This document shows positions 1 to 6,942 of a DNA stretch of 23,113 bases, one piece after another. A model generated the notes under the pieces. That model ran no database searches, was not told where the DNA came from, and saw only the letters and a list, made by a program, of their open reading frames with translations. The stretch covers positions 1-23,113 of IMG/VR virus record IMGVR_UViG_3300006735_000277; one strand, written 5' to 3'. The DNA is from a virus. Each line of letters starts with the position of its first letter. The stretch's first letter is position 1. Position numbers and translations under genes: made by a program.

Positions 1-1497
1 GATGGAGCACATGGACAAACGGAAGTTTCAAATCAAAGAATGAACGGCAAACAAAAAGCCAAATCATTTATCGTAAGAAATCCATTAACATTAGAACTTA
101 TGCAAGGACATGTAGACGGCAGAAAAGGTGTCGGCTCTATACCTATTAATGCAGAAAACAAATGTAAATTTGGTGCATTAGATATTGATGAGTATCCCTT
201 AGATCATAATGCCTTGGTGGATAAATTAGAAAAATTAAAAGTCCCGTGTATCGTGTGCCGTAGTAAAAGTGGGGGTGCACACATATTCTTTTTCTTTAAA
301 GAGTGGATGGATGCTGCCGATTTCAGAGATAAAGCCGCCGAGATAGCAGCTGCACTTGGACATGGGCGCTGTGAGATATTTCCAAAACAAGAGCAGGTGT
401 TGGTGGAGCGAGGAGATGTAGGCAATTTTATAAACCTACCATACTTTGATTCTGAACAGACTTTAAGATATGCCGTAATCAAGACGGGTAAAAAATATAT
501 AGAGGCAACACTTTCTCAGTTTATAGAACACATACACAAAATAAAATGTGATCCAAAAAAATTCATGGAACTATCTGTGGGTGGTAAACCAAACTTATTT
601 CCTGGTTATGTTCCGTGCCTTAAGTCATTGTTAAGCATGGGTATATATGAAGGTGGCAGAAACAAGGCGGCTTTCCAACTTGGAGTTTATTTACAAAAGT
701 CATCTCCGAATGATTGGAAGACACAGTTGGAGCAGTTAAATGTAAAACATTTTACACCACCATTACCAGCATCAGAGATAGTAACAGTTCAGTCTACATT
801 AGAGAAGAAAGAATATCAGTATCTATGTAAGGAAGAACCCATGTCATCACATTGTAATCAAAGTGTGTGTCGTGGATTGAAACATGGTATTGGTGCTACA
901 TCAATGCCTGCTATCAGTGGACTATCTGTGATTCTATCAGAGCCTAGACTTTGGTTCTTGGATATAGATGGCAGAAGACTTGAGTTAACAACAGAAGAAT
1001 TACAAGCACCGAGGCTGTTTCAGAGAGCATGTATGGAGCAGTTGAACTTTATGCCACCAAAGATGAGAGATGCAGATTGGGAAGTACAAGTCAATGGCCT
1101 GCTTGAGAACTGCAATGAGATAGCCGTGCCACAAGAACTGACATATAAGGGACAGTTTCTATCTTATCTAGAATTGTTTTGCACCGGCAGAGTACAAGCA
1201 CAAAGTTTTGAAGAAGTTGTAATTGGTAAACCGTACACAGACGTAGAAGATGCAAGAACGTTTTTTAAGTTAGATGCCTTGATGGAGTTCTTGAGAAACA
1301 GAAAGTTTGATAACTACACAAGGGCACAAGTCCAAGAGAGATTGAAAGAGATTAACAACGGAGACAGTTCGTTAGTTAAAAAATTTCAGAACTCTCAAGG
1401 CAAGTGGAAATCTGTGAGAGTCTGGTGGATACCAGAATTTGGTGGAGAAGTAGAACTTAAACCAATTACTATAGAAGAAGAGGAGGTTCCGTTCTAA
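1..1497 (+). CDS. AEP-type DNA primase, 5' end cut by window edge
   Basis: This is a probable phage replicative primase of the archaeo-eukaryotic primase superfamily, close to the type found in TOTE systems and marine phages. The frame is open from base 1 with no stop before the Met at base 40. The 13 upstream codons (DGAHGQTEVSNQR) read like family sequence, so I treat the gene as lacking its N-terminus. Numbering from the Met at 40, the sequence shows a D-x-D metal motif (D48, D50), an SGGAH motif (S77-H81), EIFPKQ near 112-117 and GNFINLPYF near 128-136. A PriCT-like C-terminal segment follows: PCLKSLL near 192, RNKAAFQLGVYLQ near 207-219, PPLP near 240, then clustered cysteines C263, C272 and C277. 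The last 200 residues are unassigned. The stop overlaps the next start as TAATG, preceded by GAGGAGG. It probably primes synthesis for the polymerase encoded downstream. The family call is good; the exact start lies outside the window. Confidence 0.8.
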   Translation, partial: DGAHGQTEVSNQRMNGKQKAKSFIVRNPLTLELMQGHVDGRKGVGSIPINAENKCKFGALDIDEYPLDHNALVDKLEKLKVPCIVCRSKSGGAHIFFFFKEWMDAADFRDKAAEIAAALGHGRCEIFPKQEQVLVERGDVGNFINLPYFDSEQTLRYAVIKTGKKYIEATLSQFIEHIHKIKCDPKKFMELSVGGKPNLFPGYVPCLKSLLSMGIYEGGRNKAAFQLGVYLQKSSPNDWKTQLEQLNVKHFTPPLPASEIVTVQSTLEKKEYQYLCKEEPMSSHCNQSVCRGLKHGIGATSMPAISGLSVILSEPRLWFLDIDGRRLELTTEELQAPRLFQRACMEQLNFMPPKMRDADWEVQVNGLLENCNEIAVPQELTYKGQFLSYLELFCTGRVQAQSFEEVVIGKPYTDVEDARTFFKLDALMEFLRNRKFDNYTRAQVQERLKEINNGDSSLVKKFQNSQGKWKSVRVWWIPEFGGEVELKPITIEEEEVPF

Positions 1498-1718
1498 TGG
1501 AAGTAATAATAGCATTTTGTATTGTTTTAGTTGAAGCACCTAGAATTAATGGTGGTAAGTCAATATGCAATTTCTATAACCCTGGTGTTATATTTAAATC
1601 TTATGAAGAGTGTATGGAAGACAGAAGATTGATAGAGGACTATGTAGTAGAATCTGCGTGGAAAATGTATCCTAACGCAGTCAAAATATATGCGAAAGGA
1701 ATATGTGGAGAACAATGA
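1497..1718 (+). CDS. Small Cys-containing protein of unknown function
   Basis: A 73-residue protein that I do not recognise. It has a short hydrophobic N-terminus (residues 3-12) and four cysteines (C8, C24, C39, C70). F33 lies six residues before C39, and Y66 lies four residues before C70. The hydrophobic stretch is short for a membrane helix and shows no clear signal-peptidase site, so export is possible but unproven. The start overlaps the primase stop (TAATG) and has a strong GAGGAGG Shine-Dalgarno sequence about ten bases upstream. The stop overlaps the helicase start as ATGA. The gene is therefore translated as part of the replication operon. Its layout resembles the 60-residue protein at 5657-5839 on the other strand. 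Confidence 0.65.
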   Translation: MEVIIAFCIVLVEAPRINGGKSICNFYNPGVIFKSYEECMEDRRLIEDYVVESAWKMYPNAVKIYAKGICGEQ

Positions 1719-3250
1719 CAAAATTATACACAACTGCACCGACTACAATTTTTGGACCACCTGGAACAGGTAAAACAACTGCTTTAATTAAGTTAGTGCA
1801 AGAAAATTTGCTTAAGGGTGTTAGACCTCAAGACATTGGATTCATGTCTTTTAGTAGAAAAGCCGCAACAGAAGCAAGAGATAGAGCTTCAAGAGTCTTG
1901 GATTTAGATCCGAAGGACATGGTTTATTTTAGAACCTTACACTCTCTTGCTTTTAGTTGGCTTGGCTTAAGCACATCAGAAGTAATGTCGGGTCGTGATT
2001 ACAATGAATTAGGTAAACTTGTGGGTTTAGATTTTAGAACCACACAAACAGTGAACTTAGAAGAAGGTGCACTATTTAATATTGGTGCGGGTGGCGATAA
2101 GTATATGTCATTAATACAGTATGCGAGAGTTAAGCAAGTAGATCTTGAAGAAGAGTTTCATAAAGGTTGGGATCAAAGTTTAAATAAACAACAACTGCTA
2201 GTGTTGGACAAGGCTTTCAAAGATTACAAGGAAGCAAAAGGCAAGTATGATTTTATTGATATGATAGAAAAGTTTATATGGAAAGGGACATCTCCCGAAT
2301 TTGATTTACTTATTATAGATGAGGCACAAGACTTGGCTCCGTTGCAGTGGCAGATGGTTCAAGACGTATTAGTTCATAATTCTAATAACATTTTCTACGC
2401 TGGAGATGATGACCAAGCTATATATTCTTGGATGGGTGTTGATGTTGACAACTTTCTTAATGCTAGTAGTGATAAAATAATATTGGATCAATCATACCGT
2501 GTTCCCGAACATCCCTTTGCTTTTGCAAAAGGATTGACCGAGCAAATCACGAAACGAGAAGATAAAGAATGGAAACCAAAGAATGAAAAAGGTTTTGTTA
2601 CATGGCATAATGATATTCTTGATATAGATATGCGAGAGGGCGAATGGTTAGTTCTTACAAGAACTAATTATATTGCTAATAAAGTTTGTCAAAAGTTAAG
2701 AGAAGAAGGTTATGTATTTTGGAGAGAAGGCGAAGGGTGGTCTGTATCTATCAATGTATTGGTGTCGATAGAAGTGTGGATAAAACTGCAACGAGGAGCA
2801 TCAGTGCCTGGAGATTTATTAAAACCATTTTCAAAACTTATTGATCCCGAATACATACAAAGATCGGGCAGAAGAATTATGAACTCTTTGTCAGAAGATG
2901 AAGAATATACATTAACTGATTTAAAAAGATTATGTGGCTTTGAAGCAAATAACTTTGTAACATGGCAGAACGTCTTAAAAGTATCTGAACAAGTTGCTGC
3001 ATATATAGTTTCTGTACGAAGGAGAGGCGAAAAAATTCTTTCGGCTGATCCTAGAATCCGTGTATCTACAATCCATAGAGCAAAAGGTGGAGAAGCAGAT
3101 AATGTAGCATTGTTGCTAGACTCAACGAAGGCATGTGTGGAAAGTCCAGACCAAGATGCCGAGAGAAGAGTTTGGTATGTGGGTGTAACTCGAGCAAAGC
3201 AAGAGTTACATATAATATGTAAATCTGGACAGTATGGATTTGAATTATGA
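1715..3250 (+). CDS. UvrD/Rep/PcrA-like SF1 DNA helicase
   Basis: An ATP-dependent DNA helicase of superfamily 1A, 511 residues. I chose the ATG at 1715 over the one at 1703 because it forms an ATGA overlap with the preceding stop and has GGAG four bases upstream. The motifs occur in order: Walker A GPPGTGKTT (14-22), motif Ia FMSFSRKAA (43-51), Walker B IDEAQD (201-206), motif III GDDDQAIYSWMG (230-241), motif IV QSYR (259-262), motif V STIHRAKGGEADNV (451-464) and motif VI WYVGVTRAKQEL (487-498). All catalytic motifs are intact. It is shorter than the roughly 700-residue bacterial UvrD/PcrA proteins, so the accessory insertions are reduced. No DnaB- or T7 gp4-type helicase appears in the window, so this enzyme may open the replication fork together with the AEP primase and Pol A; that role is inferred from context. 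It overlaps the next gene by ATGA. Confidence 0.9.
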   Translation: MTKLYTTAPTTIFGPPGTGKTTALIKLVQENLLKGVRPQDIGFMSFSRKAATEARDRASRVLDLDPKDMVYFRTLHSLAFSWLGLSTSEVMSGRDYNELGKLVGLDFRTTQTVNLEEGALFNIGAGGDKYMSLIQYARVKQVDLEEEFHKGWDQSLNKQQLLVLDKAFKDYKEAKGKYDFIDMIEKFIWKGTSPEFDLLIIDEAQDLAPLQWQMVQDVLVHNSNNIFYAGDDDQAIYSWMGVDVDNFLNASSDKIILDQSYRVPEHPFAFAKGLTEQITKREDKEWKPKNEKGFVTWHNDILDIDMREGEWLVLTRTNYIANKVCQKLREEGYVFWREGEGWSVSINVLVSIEVWIKLQRGASVPGDLLKPFSKLIDPEYIQRSGRRIMNSLSEDEEYTLTDLKRLCGFEANNFVTWQNVLKVSEQVAAYIVSVRRRGEKILSADPRIRVSTIHRAKGGEADNVALLLDSTKACVESPDQDAERRVWYVGVTRAKQELHIICKSGQYGFEL

Positions 3251-3663
3251 AAAAAGAATGGTATCTACAACAAGCAACTGACGAAAAAGATCCTAGACCA
3301 TTTTGGGATAGTTATGTTCATCACATGTGTGAAGTCCTTGAAACTACAGACAAAAAACCTTTTGGCATACCAATAAAAGATACTGTAAAAAATAAAAAAG
3401 ATAGAAAATATTTTTTAGATGAAGCAGAAAAACTAATCAACGGTCCGAGAGCCAAAGAGTATGGGCCTGCTAAATTTAATCATGAAAGAATAGCCAAGAT
3501 ATGGTCTGTTATATTAGATCGAGACGTTACGGCACAAGAAGTTGTGGCTTGTATGGTTGGTGTAAAACTAGCTAGATTAGCAGAAACGATAGAACATGAC
3601 GACAGTTGGGTTGATATAATAGGCTACGCTGCGTTAGGTGGAGAAATTATAAATGACAAGTGA
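3247..3663 (+). CDS. DUF6378-like phage protein
   Basis: A 138-residue protein whose C-terminal half looks like DUF6378, a family common in phages and without an assigned function. The recognisable stretch begins near residue 58 with AEKLINGPRAKEYG, continues with NHERIAKIW, then VACMVGVKLARLAE, and ends with DDSWVDIIGYAALGGEI near residues 118-134. The acidic D-x-W-x-D helix recalls all-alpha NTP pyrophosphohydrolases of the MazG type, which would fit nucleotide-pool control next to a polymerase, but I see no full MazG motif set. Residues 1-55 are lysine-rich and unassigned. The start overlaps the helicase stop (ATGA), and the last 11 bases overlap the polymerase gene. The family call is from memory of the motif pattern. 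Confidence 0.7.
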   Translation: MKKEWYLQQATDEKDPRPFWDSYVHHMCEVLETTDKKPFGIPIKDTVKNKKDRKYFLDEAEKLINGPRAKEYGPAKFNHERIAKIWSVILDRDVTAQEVVACMVGVKLARLAETIEHDDSWVDIIGYAALGGEIINDK

Positions 3664-5563
3664 CCAATACCATTTATTGGAACAAGATATAAAAGATGTG
3701 GCATGGGGTAATATCGATTCTGATTGGACACCACCCGAAGCTATACCCGATCTATCTCAATACGACACAATAGCTATAGACTTAGAAACAAAAGATGAGA
3801 ATCTTTTAAGACTAGGGCCTGGTTGGTGTAGAAAAGACGGACATATAATAGGTATTGCAGTAGCAGCTGGCGATAGCTCTTGGTATTTTCCCGTTGCACA
3901 TACTGTAGGTAACATGCCGAAGAACGCAGTATATAAATGGCTTACTAAATTATGCAGTGATACCACTAAAACTTTCGTGTTCCACAATGCGTTGTACGAT
4001 TTGGGTTGGCTACGAGCCGAGGGTATAGAAGTCAAAGGTAAAATCAGAGATACAATGGTAGCTGCTCCATTGTTAAATGAGAATAGAAGATATTACAATT
4101 TAAACTCATTAGCAGGCGATCATCTTGGCACATATAAAGATGAGAAGATGCTTAAGAGTGCAGCAGAAGAATTTGGTGTAGATCCAAAGTCTGGTATGTG
4201 GAAACTACCTCCTCGTTATGTCGGTGCTTATGCAGAACATGACGCTGCCATAACTTTAAAATTATGGGATGTGTTAAGAAAAGAAATAACCAAGGAAGAA
4301 TGTAGTGGCATCTTTGATTTGGAAACTAGACTCACACCTTTGCTTCTTGATATGAAAACAGAAGGAGTACGAGTTGATATACCTAAAGCAGAATTAGTTA
4401 AGAAAGAATTGAAAACTTTAGAGCAATCACTTGTAGATGAAATAGTCAAGGAAACCGGGGTGGTTGTTGAACCTTGGGTCGCTACATCTGTAGCAAAGGT
4501 CTTTGATGCTGTGGGACTTCCGTACTCTAGAACAGAAAAGTCCGGTGCTCCCGCGTTTACAAAACAATTTCTTGCAAATCATCATCATCCCATTGCGAAG
4601 AAGATTATAAAAATAAGAGAGGTTAACAAAGCCAATACGACTTTTATCGATACAATTCTTGAACATTCTCATAATGGTAAGATACATTGTGATTTTCATC
4701 CTTTACGTTCTGACGGTGGTGGAACTGTTACAGGTCGTTTTAGCTCGTCTAATCCTAATTTACAACAAATACCTGCAAGAGATCCATATATAAAAAAATT
4801 AATTCGAGGTTTATTTATTCCAGAAGATGGATCGAAGTGGGGATCATTTGACTATGCGTCTCAAGAACCGAGATGGCTTGTTCACTATTGTGCTACACTT
4901 ACAGGTATTGATAGACACCCACAGATAGATGATGTCGTATCTTTATACCATAAAGGCGAAGCTGACTTTCATCAGATTGTTGCAGATATAGCAGGTATAC
5001 CTAGAAAACAAGCGAAGACTGTGAATCTTGGATTGATGTATGGAATGGGTAAAGGTAAACTAGCAAACATTCTTGATCTATCCGTAGATGAAGCAACTGC
5101 TCTTTTAAATAAATATAATGATAAAGTTCCGTTTCTAAAATCAATATCAGAGAAGACAACAAAGAAAGCATCAGAGAGTGGTATTATTAGAACTTGGTTG
5201 GGCCGTAAGTGTAGATTCAATATGTATGAACCTATCTCTTATCAGTACAATAAAGCATTACCTATGAAAGAAGCTATTGCTGAATATGGCGGTAAGGGTA
5301 GAATCAGAAGAGCTTTTACATACAAGGCGCTGAATAGATTGATTCAAGGATCAAGTGCCGACCAAACCAAGAAAGCAATGGTCGATTGTTATGAAGCTGG
5401 TCTTACTCCCATGCTTACAGTTCATGATGAATTGTGTTTTAATGTTCAAAATGACAAACAAATTAAACAAATAAAAGAAATTATGTCTAATTGTGTGCCC
5501 GAACTTAAAATACCCTTTGATGTAGACGCTGAAATGGGGTCAAATTGGGGAGAAGTTGGATAG
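3653..5563 (+). CDS. polA: Family A DNA polymerase with 3'-5' exonuclease
   Basis: The phage replicative DNA polymerase, 636 residues, with a DnaQ-like proofreading domain followed by a Pol I palm/fingers/thumb. There is no 5'-nuclease domain, as is usual for phage enzymes. Exo I is IDLET (D43, E45), Exo II is HNALYD (D116) and Exo III is YAEHD (Y193, D197), so proofreading looks active. Polymerase motif A is DYASQE (D400, E405). Motif B is RKQAKTVNLGLMYG (R451, K455, Y463). Motif C is HDE (591-593). Leu459 occupies the place of E. coli Pol I Phe762. Translation starts inside the end of the previous gene, an 11-base overlap, which points to coupling. It is the last gene of the + strand operon and is followed by a hairpin/T-run at 5633-5666. 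It should work with the AEP primase and SF1 helicase upstream. Confidence 0.95.
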   Translation: MTSDQYHLLEQDIKDVAWGNIDSDWTPPEAIPDLSQYDTIAIDLETKDENLLRLGPGWCRKDGHIIGIAVAAGDSSWYFPVAHTVGNMPKNAVYKWLTKLCSDTTKTFVFHNALYDLGWLRAEGIEVKGKIRDTMVAAPLLNENRRYYNLNSLAGDHLGTYKDEKMLKSAAEEFGVDPKSGMWKLPPRYVGAYAEHDAAITLKLWDVLRKEITKEECSGIFDLETRLTPLLLDMKTEGVRVDIPKAELVKKELKTLEQSLVDEIVKETGVVVEPWVATSVAKVFDAVGLPYSRTEKSGAPAFTKQFLANHHHPIAKKIIKIREVNKANTTFIDTILEHSHNGKIHCDFHPLRSDGGGTVTGRFSSSNPNLQQIPARDPYIKKLIRGLFIPEDGSKWGSFDYASQEPRWLVHYCATLTGIDRHPQIDDVVSLYHKGEADFHQIVADIAGIPRKQAKTVNLGLMYGMGKGKLANILDLSVDEATALLNKYNDKVPFLKSISEKTTKKASESGIIRTWLGRKCRFNMYEPISYQYNKALPMKEAIAEYGGKGRIRRAFTYKALNRLIQGSSADQTKKAMVDCYEAGLTPMLTVHDELCFNVQNDKQIKQIKEIMSNCVPELKIPFDVDAEMGSNWGEVG

Positions 5564-5632
5564 TGGACAATACAAAAACACACAAAACATAAGGTATTTC
5601 TAGGGTATAATCACACACGGGACATTTGTTTT

Positions 5633-5666
5633 GGCTCTGTACGGGCATCCTAGAGCCTAGTTTTTT
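5633..5666 (+). terminator. Probable rho-independent terminator of the replication operon
   Basis: A perfect 6-bp stem, GGCTCT (5633-5638) with AGAGCC (5652-5657), encloses a 13-base loop. Three bases later comes a run of six T (5661-5666). It sits 70 bases after the polymerase stop, between convergent operons, which is where a terminator is needed. On the opposite strand the stem is followed by AAAACAAATG rather than a T-run, so it should act only on + strand transcripts. The stem is short, so strength is uncertain. The right arm overlaps the stop codon of the convergent small gene. Confidence 0.6.
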
Positions 5667-5839
5667 CTCACAGGTTTGCAATATGCAGTAATTTTACCTA
5701 CTTTACCATCTAACAGTGGAACATCTGGTTGATTGTTCAAACGTCTAGCAAAATACAAACAAGTGTTAATATTTTCAAATTTTTGTGTCTGGTTTATAAC
5801 TCTTTCGTTGAGCATAAAGACCAGAAGAAACTCGATCAT
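5657..5839 (-). CDS. Small conserved marine-phage protein, function unknown
   Basis: A 60-residue protein, the last gene of the - strand operon. It has a hydrophobic N-terminus (IEFLLVFML, residues 2-10), FENINTC at 21-27, an ARRLNNQP helix-like stretch near 31-38, and a C-terminal AYCKP (C54). Two cysteines 27 residues apart could form a disulfide if the protein is exported. I recall similar small proteins in uncultured marine phages, without a known function. The start overlaps the upstream gene's stop as ATGA (5836-5839), so it is probably translated by coupling. Its position next to the endolysin raises a lysis-related role, but it lacks a clear holin-type membrane helix. Confidence 0.7.
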   Translation of the reverse strand: MIEFLLVFMLNERVINQTQKFENINTCLYFARRLNNQPDVPLLDGKVGKITAYCKPVRKN

Positions 5840-6477
5840 TCATTCTTAGCCTTCCAAAAGTATTCATCTGTGTCTCCGAGTCTAAACTTCTGTCCATTCT
5901 CGACTTGATATATTTCTGTGCTAACTTTGAAGTCTGGCTTCAGAGGTTCATCTGGTGTTAATGAGTTATCATAAACTCTCATTCTGTTGTTTGGATACAG
6001 ACAGAACTGACCATTATCTAACTCTAATAAATTAAATGATTTATGTTCTTCTGGTTTCTCACTAGTTGAATAATCTATTGTATCTATACTTTCGTGATAA
6101 TTATCAAGAGTACAAACGTAAGATCCTTTTACAATACCATGATCTCTTGTATATACTTCAAAGTCCATTGACCCTATAAATTGTTTGCTAATAGCCACCA
6201 CCCCATAATCCATGCAATTCCAAAACTGGAGATTATAAAGATCCATATCTGGAGTTGGGGTTTGTGGTTCAACAGTAAAAGCACTAATAGGTAGTTTGTC
6301 GTAAAGAGCACCGTAGTCAGGAAGGTAAGTTTCAAAATAAAAAGCTCGACCTGGAATAGATTTTGCCGTAACCCAAACACCTTTTACAAACTCTCCATGA
6401 CCATCTTCTCCGTCTCTTAGATATTCTTTACGAACCCATACATCTATTGAAGGTAGATTGACAATTAATGTAGACAT
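5836..6477 (-). CDS. Conserved marine-phage protein of unknown function
   Basis: A 213-residue soluble-looking protein with no signal peptide or membrane helix. It is rich in aromatic residues and acidic turns. Notable stretches are VWVRKEYLRDG (13-23), GHGEFVKGVWV (26-36), IPGRAFYFETYLPDYGALYD (41-60), NLQFWNCMDYG (82-92), KQFIGSMDFEVYTRDHG (98-114), EEHKSFNLLELDNGQ (143-157) and LYPNNRMRVYD (160-170). I recall nearly the same phrases in many uncultured marine phage genomes, so it appears to be a strongly conserved family, but I know no assigned function or fold. Its start directly abuts the M15 peptidase stop (bases 6477/6478) with no clear Shine-Dalgarno sequence, so expression probably depends on coupling. 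It lies in the lysis/late end of the operon. Confidence 0.75.
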   Translation of the reverse strand: MSTLIVNLPSIDVWVRKEYLRDGEDGHGEFVKGVWVTAKSIPGRAFYFETYLPDYGALYDKLPISAFTVEPQTPTPDMDLYNLQFWNCMDYGVVAISKQFIGSMDFEVYTRDHGIVKGSYVCTLDNYHESIDTIDYSTSEKPEEHKSFNLLELDNGQFCLYPNNRMRVYDNSLTPDEPLKPDFKVSTEIYQVENGQKFRLGDTDEYFWKAKNE

Positions 6478-6942
6478 CTATGCGTAAATCAAACCTCGTC
6501 TATAACCATTAACCCTATCATATGTAAGGGATTCTTTTCTGTTTGCCTCATCATTATATGATACATGCACCCAACCAGAACTAGGACCTTTTGCTCTTTC
6601 ATAACATTCTAATATTAACTGATCGTAGTCCATTGAATCTGCTATATGTTGAGCTAGTTCTGCATTACTTACACCGGGTATTTCTATATCTGCCGCCTGC
6701 CCTTTGCAATGTTGACTAGTGCTTTTTGATCCTATGGCTCGACATAATGCTGCGCTGCGATACCCAGAGTTAATCATGATTGGTTTACCAAAATGTTCAC
6801 GAAGAGGCTCAAGAACATTAGTACACAATGACATCATTGCAACTACATGTTTATCGTTTGGCATGTTTTCTATGCCTTTTCTTTCTGCCGTTTGTGATTT
6901 AATAAATTCTGTTATTGTAAAATGTGGGGATAATCTACTCAT
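6478..6942 (-). CDS. Peptidase M15-type endolysin (peptidoglycan peptidase)
   Basis: A 154-residue zinc peptidase of the M15_3/VanY-like fold that cuts peptidoglycan peptides. It is probably the endolysin, or possibly a virion-associated wall enzyme. The N-terminal SPHFTITEF is typical of the family. The catalytic core shows INSGYRSAALCRAIG (57-71), then STSQHCKGQAAD with zinc ligands H78 and D85, and SGWVHVSY with the third ligand H126. The length is normal for a stand-alone catalytic domain. There is no signal peptide, so access to the wall would need a holin or virion delivery; no obvious holin is seen nearby. It has a good AGGAG Shine-Dalgarno sequence. The start overlaps the stop of the large internal protein (ATGA-type overlap). 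Confidence 0.85.
   Translation of the reverse strand: MSRLSPHFTITEFIKSQTAERKGIENMPNDKHVVAMMSLCTNVLEPLREHFGKPIMINSGYRSAALCRAIGSKSTSQHCKGQAADIEIPGVSNAELAQHIADSMDYDQLILECYERAKGPSSGWVHVSYNDEANRKESLTYDRVNGYRRGLIYA

Noticed and set aside
1703-1714. Earlier ATG for the helicase at 1703
   Set aside because: The AAAGGA element is only two bases before it, while the ATG at 1715 has GGAG at a workable distance and forms an ATGA overlap.
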